From the NCBI RefSeq assembly GCF_026745355.1, contig NC_079205.1:36683545-36747544 (forward strand): a stretch of 64,000 nt of DNA, given 5' to 3'. This DNA is from Beta vulgaris subsp. vulgaris (lineage: Eukaryota > Streptophyta > Magnoliopsida > Caryophyllales > Amaranthaceae). Below the pieces are notes generated by a model that made no database searches, had not been told where the DNA came from, and saw only the letters and a list, made by a program, of their open reading frames with translations. Both the position numbers and the translations under genes were made by a program. Shown one piece after another: positions 1 to 9,844 of the stretch (the first letter of the stretch is position 1; each line of letters starts with the position of its first letter).

Positions 1-1095
1 CATTGTACACCTCAGACCCGATGTAGCCCATCAACTTAACACATCTCTATTATATAAGGGAAGGGGGAGCAATGGTGTCCTCTTTTGAAATGCCTATTTT
101 GCTCTCCTTCCCGTTCTAAATTACAAGTTCACTTACAAATCAAAGGGGCTTCAAACAAAAATACCAAAAATATAATTATAACAATCACTCACAAGTCAAC
201 TAAAATCATAAAAATTGCATAATTTACGTTATGCAAATCACTAAAACGATAAAACTTTATAAAAACTTAAAAATTCACTTACAAACTACAACCTATGAAA
301 AAATTGACTTGAAATCAAAGTGTCCACTTTCTTTACAATTTATGAAGTATTGTACTTAATTCAAAAATCAACTAAAAAATTATAATATTAGAAATCATAC
401 ACAAATTTAATAAAATTTCTATTTTGTTCTTAGAATTTAACTTTGAAAAGTAAAAAAAAAAAAACAAAAAGAATGGTGAGAGACTTAAGTGACAGAAACT
501 AAACACAAAATTTTGCAACTAATAAAAACAATTATTCTTTGTATGTCTAATGTTCAAATTTTGACTCTTATGCCGAAGAAAATCGAGTTTCTGTTTCGAA
601 AAAAATTCAAGCACGCATCGCGTGCAAAAAATTCTAGTCGTTTATTATTGTAGGGGTGTTATCTAATTTAATGGGTAAATCATGTAAAAACAACATTGAG
701 ACTTTAAATAAAATCATGTCTATAATATTGTGCTTAATGAAAAAAACTCATAAGGGTTGCGATTTTTGCTAAAAACAGCAGCGCGCTTAATTAATTAAGG
801 GTTGCGGTTTTAGCAAAAACAACAATCCTTTATCAATTAAAGGATGCGGTTGTTTCAATAACCACAACCATTTATCAATTAAGGGATGCGGTTTTTTCAA
901 TAACTGCATCCCTTAATTATTAAAGGCCCTTGGAAAATGTTAAGGACCGCTAGGCCAAGGGTTGCAGTTAGGCCATTTTTGGTCGTTAACCCTCTATATA
1001 GCTAGTGAACTCAATAAATCAAATATTTTATATTTTAGGTTATTTAAACAATTTTTAGTTAATGAATAATAAGAAAGGAAGCAAAAGATAAGACT
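1..1095. repeat. Repeat unit copy A (split by Helitron)
   Basis: Positions 1-43 and 638-1095 align as one direct repeat with 2279-2842. Both copies share the TACACCTCAGAC start, the TTGTGCTTAAT region, several GGGTTGCGGTTTT / TAAGGGATGCGG blocks (720-930) and an AATAATAAGAAAG end. The unit probably continues left of the window. The repeated GGTTGCGG motifs and their complements (AACCGCAACCC-like) resemble CACTA subterminal repeats, but no CACTA terminus was found here. Confidence 0.7.
44..637 (+). mobile_element. Non-autonomous Helitron
   Basis: The element starts with TC (TCTCTATTATATAAGGG) and ends in CTAG at 634-637. A perfect 6-bp stem hairpin (GCACGC-ATC-GCGTGC, 611-625) lies 8 bases before the CTAG. 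It sits exactly between A43 and T638. The related repeat at 2279-2842 has the uninterrupted sequence AACACATCGTTTATTATTG, which is the empty site. No ORF for a Rep/helicase is present, so it would depend on a partner. These three terminal features plus A/T insertion define plant Helitrons. Confidence 0.88.
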
Positions 1096-1954
1096 ATACT
1101 CTTATTTTCTTAGTATATTTATGGATTGTTAATGTATGTTCTTTGAAATTATAATTGCAATTGTAACTTTAGGTAGAAAGAAACTTTATAAGCCCTTACT
1201 TTTGTACTTGTTTGAAATTGCTTTAATTATATTAGTTAGTTTTCAATCGAAAATGTTAAGGACTTTTATGCCAAGGGCTGTGGTTCTGGCCCAGTCATCT
1301 GGTTGTCCGAGTGGGGCCAATCCTTTACGAGTCGGTCTAGTGGTGGGTCCAATTAGGCCCACTCAATGGAGACCTCTATTTGGCTTATATATATAGATGG
1401 GTCAAAAAGTACCCCCTTAAAAGGTTGAAATTGACATTGCCCAAAATCTTGTTCAAAATACAATTTAGTAATTAAACAGAAATGGAGTGAGTATAAGTTA
1501 AAACTGGTTAAATGGGTTGTGTAATATATACAATAGAAGATGCAATATATATCCCATGGCTTCTATAACTAGCTATAACTATATTAAGAAATGTGACAAT
1601 CTTGTCAAATATTTAAAATAGTATTGTATATAAAAAAAACTTGAATGGACCGAATTCATCATAACTTATTGTCGACCAAAAATCATATGATATAGTAAGT
1701 TTTCATTTTTATATTGTGAGATTTCATTTGATATAGTCACTTATAGCATTACATAATCACCTTTTATATAATCAGTTTTTGTATGATATAATCATTTTTT
1801 ATACAGTCAGTTTTCGAGTGATATAGTCGTTTTTTTTTCCTAAAAGCCAATTTTTATGTAATAGTCTAATAGAGTCAATTCGGGTGAATAATAAATTATT
1901 TAAAAGCGGTCCCACCAAAACATTTAGAAGTACAATACAATATAACGAAAGGAG
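1096..1954. other. AT-rich spacer with degenerate repeats
   Basis: No gene is recognised. A third short copy of the AAAATGTTAAGGAC...GCCAAGGGCTG block from the flanking repeat unit lies at about 1248-1290. A degenerate series of GATATAGTCA / TTTTTATA words runs from about 1685 to 1840. The 86-codon open frame at 1136 has no recognisable family. Confidence 0.45.
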
Positions 1955-1965
1955 TCATACGTTAT

Positions 1966-2094
1966 ACCAAGGATGTATTGCCTAGTGATTAAGATTGAGG
2001 TGCTGTGAACAATAGGTCACAAGTTTGGATCTCCTTCCACTTCTTTATACTTTGTACTGCCTTCGTGGCTCATATGGATTAAAAAAAAAAAAAA
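1966..2094 (+). mobile_element. tRNA-derived SINE with target-site duplication
   Basis: The body is about 129 bp with an A-box-like GCCTAGTGATTAAGATTGAGG stretch near its start, a B-box-like segment (CACAAGTTTGGATC) about 40 bases later, and an A tail at 2081-2094. A perfect 11-bp direct repeat, TCATACGTTAT, flanks it at 1955-1965 and 2095-2105. The pol III box spacing plus A tail plus TSD is the SINE signature. The box matches are approximate. Confidence 0.78.
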
Positions 2095-2278
2095 TCATAC
2101 GTTATGAAAAGTAAACAATTTATATTCATAGTCGTATGGACACATTACTTTGGTAGCTACATAGTTTTATTGAAATCGTAAGGTAACAAAGTAATCATCT
2201 TGTAATGTAAGGCGTCATCAGGTATAAGTTGACAATTTACAATAAATAAGTTTCTGACAACCACAAGATTATGTCCAC

Positions 2279-2842
2279 CATTATATACACCTCAGACATG
2301 ATGTAAATTCTAGCCGGTCAACTTAACACATCGTTTATTATTGTGCGGATATTATCTAATTTAATTGGTAATGTCTTATAATATTGACGGTACCGAAATT
2401 TGAAATCAAATCATATTTATATCATTGTGCTTAATAAAAAATAAAAAAAGGTTACAAGGGTTGCGATTTTTCCTAAAAACCGCAGCCCTTAATTAATAAA
2501 AGGTTGCGGTTTTTAGCAAAAATGACAACCCTTATCAATTAAAGGTTGCGGTTTTTAGCAAAAACAACAATCCTTTATCAATTAAAGGTTGCGATTGTTT
2601 CAATAACTGTAGCCATTTATCTAATAAGGGTTGCGGTTCCCTTAATTGTTAAGGGCCTTCGAAAATGTTAAGGACTGCTATGCCAAGGGCTAAGATTAGG
2701 CCACTTTTGAACTAGCTCTTGGCCTTTTTCCCTCTAGTTACAAAATTCATCTATTATATAGCTGGTCAACTTAATAAATCGAATAATTTATCTTTTAACT
2801 TCTTTAACATTTTTTTTTCTAATCAATAATAAGAAAGCAAAG
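2279..2842. repeat. Repeat unit copy B (empty Helitron site)
   Basis: Direct-repeat partner of 1-1095 without the Helitron. It carries four to five GGTTGCGGTTTTTAGCAAAAA-type blocks between 2455 and 2640. The sequence AACACATCGTTTATTATTG at about 2326-2345 is the unoccupied counterpart of the Helitron site. The LINE tail begins right at its end. Confidence 0.7.
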
Positions 2843-2845
2843 TAT

Positions 2846-3473
2846 TTGATGGGGAAAACGAATTGTGGAGAAATCCAGAGGCAAATCTCGCTGGCCTCTG
2901 TGCAACACGGGATTTTTTCGGCCACAGCTTCAGAAGGGCGGCCAGTAAGGGGCTTGATTCAGGATGTTCCCCCGGGATTTTTGCTCGTCAACTTGGGTCA
3001 GGAAAATGAGGGCCAACCTCACACTACTTTTCGTATTGATGGGTCCTGGGAAGCTCGTACCAGGACAGGCACGAGTGCTTGGGTTGCTACCCCTGGATTG
3101 GGGGTTGATACATGTAGTCAAGGGCAACGCTTGTTTGCGCTTTCGGCTCTCCAAACTGAACTCTATGCTTGTCACCTAGCGCTAAGTTGGGCCTGTTCTC
3201 ATGGGTTATCTCACGTACTTCTATTGACGGACTCCACGCTTCTAATTCAGCTCCTGCAGTCGGCGCTCTCGCTGGATATATCAGTGTTGCACCTCCTTAG
3301 AGAGATCAGAGAGATGGGTAATACTCTTCGGTGGTGTCGTATTCTTAAGGTAAGTAGGAGGGAGGTGTCTCCTGCGCATGACCTCGCGCAACATCTTCGT
3401 TTTACATATTGATTTGCTTTAGTTTCTGTTTTGCAAATTACCTTGATGTCAAAAAAAAAAAAAAAAAAAAAAA
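2846..3473 (+). mobile_element. 5'-truncated LINE: RNase H domain and poly(A)
   Basis: A 188-codon open frame (2846-3412) encodes an RNase H-like domain of the type found at the C terminus of plant LINE ORF2. The acidic catalytic positions are visible: D in RIDGSW (~residue 65), E in QTELYACHLALSWA (~105), D in LLTDSTLLIQLL (~127), and HDLAQHLR near the end. A run of 23 A residues (3451-3473) follows. The upstream RT is missing, as expected for aborted reverse transcription. No clear TSD was found. Confidence 0.8.
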
Positions 3474-3776
3474 GTCATTGCAAGATTCCCTTAAAAAGAC
3501 AAAAGAAAGTACCATAAAATTGATTTGCAATCTTATATCAACAATAACATCGAAATCCCAACAATCATGCTTAAGCTTAAGCTTGATGTAGCTAGTGGTA
3601 AAACGTGCTCCTTCTAATCTCAAATTTATGGGATCAAGTCCTACTAGAGTTGTTTAGAGATAAACTTCGAGATGTCTTAGATCTTAGGAAAGACAGGCTA
3701 TCTCTAGATATAGGAGGTGTAATTCGAACTCCAGACTTGTAGCGAACTAAGGAAAAACATGCAAATTCTAACTCTT
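3474..3776 (+). other. Spacer with possible SINE fragment
   Basis: At about 3583-3650 there is an A-box-like GTAGCTAGTGGTAAAACGTG and a B-box-like GGGATCAAGTCCTAC, as in tRNA-derived SINEs. No A tail or TSD was found, so this may be a decayed SINE or coincidence. Nothing else is recognised. Confidence 0.35.
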
Positions 3777-4126
3777 ACGGCCGGTTTGATAGTCGTTAAT
3801 GAATTGCGAATGGAAATGAATTTTAAGTGTAATGTTATTAGGAAAGTACCCTTAAAATCTCCATATGGAGGCATTTTTTTCTCCATGGGTAAGCAATCTC
3901 ACCCCCTAAACTTGTGTTTTTGTCTCCAAGAGGAAGCAATTTTCATTACCGCTCATTACCACCTACAAGGTGGTATTGGATGGGAATGAAAATTCAAGAA
4001 GAAAAATAGACATTTTAGGATAAATTAGCATTACCATGGGAATGAACAATGATATTTTTCACAAGTTTACACACAAATTCATTCTCATTACCACCTTTTA
4101 TAACCAACTACCAAACGAGCCGCTAG
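3777..4126. mobile_element. Possible PIF/hAT-type MITE
   Basis: The left end GGCCGGTTTGATAGTCGTTAATG and the right end, read on the other strand (GGCTCGTTTGGTAGTTGGTTAT), form imperfect terminal inverted repeats about 350 bp apart. GC..GTTTGGTA ends are common in plant MITEs. The target duplication is not convincing. Confidence 0.4.
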
Positions 4127-4230
4127 AGTATTTACAACTTGTTGTAAGAAAAGGAAAAAGAAAGTAGCTTAATGGAAATAATTAAAAGGATTCCCATGTT
4201 TTTTTAACTTTGATAATCTATAACTATATA

Positions 4231-4489
4231 CTCCCTCCGTCTTTTATTAGTTTACCCCTTTTGACTTTTGACACTATTCACATACATGACTTTGACTATC
4301 GCTTGTAATTTATACTTAAGGAAAAATATAGTCATGTGAGATCTTGTTGGATTCGCCTCAATGTGTATTATCCAAATATCAACTTTTTATAATTTTTGCT
4401 TATCGAAAATTAGAGATATTAAGGTTCAAATTAGTATCTCGACAAATGTGCCTCAAAGAAAGAGGTAAACTAATAGAGGACGGAGGGAG
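4231..4489. mobile_element. Stowaway MITE, 259 bp
   Basis: It begins CTCCCTCCGTC and ends GACGGAGGGAG and is flanked by TA on both sides (4229-4230, 4490-4491). It has the same length and internal words (TAGTCATGTGAGATCTTGTTGGATTCG) as the copies at 8167 and 23688. Confidence 0.88.
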
Positions 4490-4659
4490 TACAATCCGTC
4501 TTGTGTGGACCCGATTCACATTAAAAATAGTGAGCACCAGGCCTATACACGTGCCCCACTACAAACTAGTCACTCCCACTTTCAAAAATCCGCGCAATTT
4601 TCTTTCTCTTCAATAAGATTCTCTCGCCCTAAAATTTTAACAAAACCAGTTGTTCAGAA

Positions 4660-5010
4660 CAAACATACACTATTTCATATTAAAATACACTATATCATGT
4701 CAAAATACACTATCATGTCAAAATACACTATCATGTCAAACACTATAACGATCGATTATTATAATTTTGTGTAATATACAAATAAACTACACTATAACAT
4801 TTCAAAATACCTATATTATGTCAAAACACACTATATCAGCAACACTATCATGTAAAAATACACTATATCATGTCAATATTATACATTATAACATGCAACA
4901 CTAGAATGCCAAAAAACTCAGCAAAATACTATGATTTTAAAATACACCATACCATTTTAAAATACACTATATTATTTCAAAATATACTATATTATTTTAA
5001 AAATACACTA
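4660..5010. repeat. Degenerate tandem repeat (CACTATATCATGTCAAAATA)
   Basis: The words AAAATACACTAT, ATCATGTC and ATTATTTTAAAATACACTAT recur about every 18-24 bases. It is tandemly organised low-complexity sequence with no gene. Confidence 0.7.
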
Positions 5011-5404
5011 TTAGGAGAGTGAAGTTATCAGAGGAGAGAGAAGTTATCAGGGGAGAGAAAATAGCGGAAGATTGAACGCGGCAAAAATGAAAAGTTGTAA
5101 TCATTAAAACTCACGTGAGATGGATAAGGTGTACACTAAGTTAGTGTGCATATTAATTTTTTTCAACTATATATATATACTTTGTTCGTTCCATATTAAT
5201 CTATATACTAATCATATTAATTTATCCCATATTGATTGATACACTTCTTAAAATTATTGCAAGGTCACATTAATTTTATATTATTTATCTGGCTTCAATA
5301 TGAATCCAAACAATGATAAAGAAACACACTTTCACACTCATCTTTCAAAAAGTATTTACCGTACTACCAACTACCAGTGATAGAAAAGGAAGTCAATTAA
5401 AAAT
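5011..5404. other. AT-rich spacer
   Basis: Nothing firm is seen. A short imperfect repeat (GAAGTTATCAGGGGAGAG) occurs at 5020-5060. Stowaway-like words (CGTTCCATATTAATCTATA) near 5185-5260 may be a decayed copy. Confidence 0.35.
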
Positions 5405-5545
5405 CAAGCCAGCCAGCCAGCCCAGTTACACAGGTCAACGCTTGAGACTAGGGGGGAATATAAGAAAATTCCTACTTCCAAGCAATAGTAGGTAGTGAGG
5501 TTCGAACTTGTGATCTCCAAGTCACAAGGTGAGTTGCCCACATGA
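5405..5545 (-). mobile_element. Possible SINE (minus strand)
   Basis: On the minus strand a B-box-like AAGTTCGAACCTCACTACC follows GGGCAACTCACCTTGTGACTTGG, the arrangement seen in AU-like plant SINEs. It continues into a GTAGGAATTTTCTTATATTCCCC tail region. No TSD or tail was established. Confidence 0.4.
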
Positions 5546-5570
5546 GTTGGTTCATGTGAATAATCTGTCC

Positions 5571-5640
5571 CAACTTGGTCCCAACAATCCGTCGCAACTT
5601 GGTCCCAACAATCCGTCGCAACTTGGTTCATATGTGAAGA
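5571..5640. repeat. Short tandem repeat, about 26-bp unit
   Basis: The unit CAACTTGGTCCCAACAATCC occurs twice and is followed by a partial third copy. Confidence 0.7.
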
Positions 5641-5957
5641 ATCCGTCTCATGGAAATATATATATAGAAGTGAGTTCATATGAGAATGCATACTTACATG
5701 AGAAATGAGAATGAATTATGCGTTATAATTCTTATGAATAAGTGATATAACTCTAATGAAAAAGTTATGTAACTAAAAAAAAAAAAGAATACTAGAAAGA
5801 AAAATCGGAAAAAAAAAAAAATCAGGCTCAATTTTTTTTAGGGAGTTATAACTCTAATGAACAAGTGTTGTAACTATAATCATATATATAATACAATCGT
5901 GTGGTTGAGATTCATTCTCATTTATCATGTAAGCGGTATTCTCATGTGATCTTGTCA

Positions 5958-5969
5958 CTATATACATAT

Positions 5970-6022
<53 letters not shown>

Positions 6023-6033
6023 TATATACATAT

Positions 6034-6064
<31 letters not shown>

Positions 6065-6071
6065 TATGTAT
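5958..6071. repeat. (TA)n / TATATACA microsatellite
   Basis: Alternating TA with interspersed TACATATA units. The open frames over it on both strands (Tyr/Ile repeats) are artefacts of the microsatellite. Confidence 0.95.
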
Positions 6072-6307
6072 ATTAACTTTTGTAGAACTAGAAAAATATA
6101 TCCTAAACTAAATATAGTACTATTATATATTATTTCTAGGTACACACTCTAAATGGATATGTCTAGGTAAACACTTGTAAATCGATAAATCCTAAATATA
6201 TCCTAACAATTACAGAAGAAACATTAGAATTAAGAATGTATAGAACTCCAGTCTCCATATATGGAGTATTATATGTATATATTGGCGTTGGGTGCAAAGA
6301 AAACACT

Positions 6308-6316
6308 TATATATAG
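6308..6316 (+). promoter_or_regulatory. Putative TATA box of the knottin gene
   Basis: TATATATAG lies about 107 bases upstream of the ATG at 6423. That spacing is reasonable for a plant promoter with a leader of about 75-80 bases. No experimental start is known. Confidence 0.45.
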
Positions 6317-6422
6317 CGTTCCACATATCTGGGTTAAAGGCATCTGTTTCCATAAAAACCACTTGAAAAATATTGATAAAAAAAAAAAACTTTAGTTTGA
6401 TCTTCCACCACAATAAAAAAAA

Positions 6423-8679
6423 ATGGAGGGCAAGCACAAGAAGATCAATGTGTTATCACTCCTTGTTTTCCTCGCTTTTGGTATATACATAAATTAAGAT
6501 GTTTTCTTAATTTGATCATTGAATCAATGTTCATGATCACGTGATAATGTAGCACTACATGTTTCATTAACTCTATAATTTGAATGTTATTTTTTTTACA
6601 TGGAAAAGTAATATGTTTGATGTATGTTAAATTATCTATGTATATATACATAATGATCGTGTTGGACAAACCTTTATTATTGCAGTGCAAATAATGTCTG
6701 GTGCAAAAGTGGTCGGATGTGGTATTGACGACGAATACTGTGATATTGCTTTTAACTGGTGTTGTGATGGATATGCATGTACGGCTCGACTGACCGGAGG
6801 TGTATGCGTACGCGGTAAGCTCCGGCTATTTTCAAGATCATATTATTACCCATTCATCATTTTCTTTACTCTCTTGCATCTTACCCTTCTTTTCCGTATT
6901 TAGAGGGATAGAGTGTTTTTTTAAGAGTTAAATGGAACTCACATGTTATTTTAACCCAAACTTTTAAGGACCTTAGTCCACTATTCCGGTGAGTTAACTT
7001 CACTATTAATTTGACTTTTCAACCGAGTGAAACATATAGCGAGAAACTTATATTTTACTTCCTGTAAAAAAAAAACTTATATTTTACTTTTTTCACCTTT
7101 TAAGACCTCTCAATTTTTTTCTTTCACTATTTATGACCTTATCGTCCTAGGTTTCACGCTTGGTGGAATTAGCACCACAACATTTGGTGACTAGCACTAC
7201 CACCACAATTCTCTCTCCTCCTCCTTCCTCCAATTAGCGATAATTCAAATCGTTTCTCTCAGTCTCTCTCCTCCTTCCGCAATCATCACCGAAAACCGGT
7301 GATTTTGCCTATTTATTATTCTGATGGACACATCACTGGAATTGGCAATTTTTCTTCTCCTTGTTTGCATGACGTTTGTCGACTTGTTTTGGCTTCGATT
7401 TGCCGGATTTAGTAGATATTGTCGTCGATTTTGCTAGGGCCGACGTCTTAAGCGATCTCTCACCGCCAAGCTATTATATATGATTTCAAAAATAGTGTCT
7501 ATGTTCGACAAAATGGTGTACATACATGCTCTACGTACTTGTAATTAGAACATACTTGAAATAATTTAGAATATATTTGAAATGATTCAGAAGGCAGTTA
7601 AAATATTTTTAAAGCATAGTTAAGATGTTGTAGAGCATACTTAAAATAATTTAGGACATAAGCTTGAAAATTTCGAACATGTATATATATCAATTTGAAG
7701 AACACTATTTCAATTAATGTTAAGTCTAGAAATGACAAATGTTGTGTAAGAAATTGCTAATAAAAAGTGAATAATGTTAATTCTCTAAGATGAAAAACAT
7801 TTGTACGGAGGACTCAGGCAAGACGTGTATAATATTAACATTAGTTTAAGGTAAAATTTCAAAATTATTTGTTGAATATAACAACTAATTGTAGCAGGAA
7901 GGAGGTAAAATGATAATATGATATCAAAATAGCATATCCAAAATAATATGAAATAAAGAAATTATTTTTAAGTTTGGAGGAAATAGAGCTTTCTTATGCT
8001 TAAATAAGCCAATAATAAATTTAAATCTTTAATTTTTTTTATTAAGCGACTAGATATTGAGCGCGGGTGATTTCTTGAGTTATACGGTAAGGGAAATGAT
8101 GTGTTCTTTGATGCATATTGAATAATCAAGAGTTCGAAACTTCTTATAAACTTTAAGTAAATACTACTCCCTCCGTTTCATATTAATCTACACACTTTGA
8201 CATTTTACACTATTCACAAATTGCACTTTGACTCTCGTTTGTGATTTATACGTGAATAAAAACATAGTCATGTGGGATCTTGTTAGATTCGTCTTAGTAT
8301 GTATTTTATTAATATGTACTTTTTATAATTTTTACAAATACAAAACTAAAGATATATGTCCCCAAAGTTTTACATTGGCATGCGTGAAAAGTGTAAGTGT
8401 GTAGATTAAAATGAAACGGAGGGAGTATAATATAACACTTTTTAAAGATCTTGTAAATGAGTTTTTTTGTTATCTAAGGTTTGTAGCGGGCTCTGGAGCC
8501 CCGTATGTTATACATATATACTTACAAATTACAATTTTATATTTCAATTTTGTGCAGACCATCAGATTTCAGGTTGCCGTGATTTGGGGGGAATATGTGG
8601 CTATGCTGGTTTATTCCATTGCTGCGGAAGAAATGTTTGTACAGAGTTTTGGGGTGAAGGAACTTGTGTAGAGGCATGA
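6423..8679 (+). CDS. Secreted protein with two tandem knottin domains
   Basis: Three exons, 6423-6480, 6686-6814 and 8558-8679, give a 102-residue protein. GT/AG borders are present and both introns are phase 1. Residues 1-26 look like a signal peptide: basic start MEGKHKK, hydrophobic NVLSLLVFLAF, and likely cleavage after SGA. Exon 2 encodes the first knottin, C-x6-C-x6-CC-x4-C-x8-C (Cys 31-60). Exon 3 encodes the second, C-x6-C-x7-CC-x4-C-x8-C (Cys 69-99), and ends at TGA. The spacing fits plant inhibitor-cystine-knot peptides (defence peptides and amylase-inhibitor-like knottins). The CC-x4-C spacing is closer to the amylase-inhibitor type than to Mirabilis-type antimicrobial peptides, as recalled from the literature. 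Counted by eye, the mature chain has about 10 acidic and 5 basic residues, unusual for a membrane-active antimicrobial. The 1.74-kb second intron holds a Stowaway MITE. The target is unknown; a secreted defence or inhibitor role is inference. Confidence 0.85.
6815..8557 (+). other. Intron 2 of the knottin gene
   Basis: 1743 bases between a GTAAGC donor and a TTTTGTGCAG acceptor. It holds the Stowaway MITE at 8167-8425. A CT-rich, less AT-rich block at about 7195-7460 (TCTCTCCTCCTCCTTCCTCC and following) resembles a captured leader sequence but matches no family I recognise. Confidence 0.7.
8167..8425. mobile_element. Stowaway MITE, 259 bp, in knottin intron 2
   Basis: Ends are CTCCCTCCGTTTCAT and ATGAAACGGAGGGAG, a near-perfect inverted repeat flanked by TA (8165-8166, 8426-8427). 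It is highly similar over its full length to 23688-23946. Confidence 0.92.
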
Positions 8680-9840
8680 AACAAACTACAATCTCCAACA
8701 AGATCTGGCAATGGGATCAAGATTTTCTATAAAATCTTTAATTCCTTTTCATTTTTTATGCTTATGCTAGAGCTATATATTTCAATATTATGTTTCGGAT
8801 TTTATTCACCAAGTGTATATTTTGTTGCCTTAACGTCATGGCTAGGGTTAAATAGGATATCTTTTAGTTGAGTTTTATTTGTCATTATTTCTGTACTTTT
8901 TCTTGATGTAAAAAAAATAACGTCATGGCTAGGGTTTTTATTTTTTTAATTGTTCTTCTTACTTCCAGTTTGATGTTTAATGCGATGTTTTTCCGTTATT
9001 TTTATGATCTTAGTTAATACTCGCCAAAATGTAATTATGTCGTTATAATATGGCCCATCTCGTAATAAATGTTGATTAAGTTTTAATGTAAAAATTCATT
9101 CACATGCTCACTCATAGGCATGCCGCACACTATAACAAAAATAAATAACCTAACTAACCTTGTAACTATGTAGTAGGGTAAGCCAGCGTCGGTCTCATAG
9201 AGAGAAAGTTGTTCTATTATTGACTCTTAGATAATGGTAAGACTAAAAGAGATCAATATCAAGAATGGTACAATCAACTATACTAATCAATAAATATATA
9301 AATAAATAAAAGTCTTAGAGTTAAGTATCCCCACTAGCATAGATTAATACAACAATAATTTCTACCCCAAACTAGCCAATTAAATGTTCACAAGAAAAAG
9401 TACACCCTATGAAATATCATAAACCTCTCCTGAGTATCTATGACTTCTCTAATATGCACTCAAGCCAATTCCCGTGGAATCATGCAAATTAAGACATTAA
9501 ACACAACACTCTAACTTCCTAACAGTCAATTCTACCTAATCCCATGGAGAATTTCATGTCCTTAATTGAAATATCAAAATATATACTCAAAATCCGTCAA
9601 AAATCAAATCCCGTTATGATCAAAATAATGGAATAATGACAATACTAATTATTCCTAATGTAGTATTGAAATATGCACAATCCATTAAACAAGAACAAAT
9701 AGACAACTAATTTGGAGATTTAAGAAATAATAATGAAGTAATTCATACAATCCTGAACATAGGTAAAAGAACTATTCAAGCATAATTCAAATATATAAAA
9801 AAAAATTAGAAAAGAATAATTAAATTCATAATAATAATCT
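8680..9840. other. AT-rich spacer
   Basis: The 3' flank of the knottin gene (about 8680-8900) runs into AT-rich sequence with no recognised gene. The stretch from about 9175 (GCCAGCGTCGGTCTCATAGAGAG) to 9840 has the composition of decayed retrotransposon DNA, but no domain could be identified. Confidence 0.4.
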
Positions 9841-9844
9841 AGAC

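Noticed and set aside
5571..5640. Short spaced repeats as a CRISPR-like array
   Set aside because: Eukaryotic, only two to three copies, tandem with no unique spacers.
5854..6152. Open frames on both strands over the TA repeat
   Set aside because: Microsatellite artefacts: repeated Tyr/Ile with no domain.
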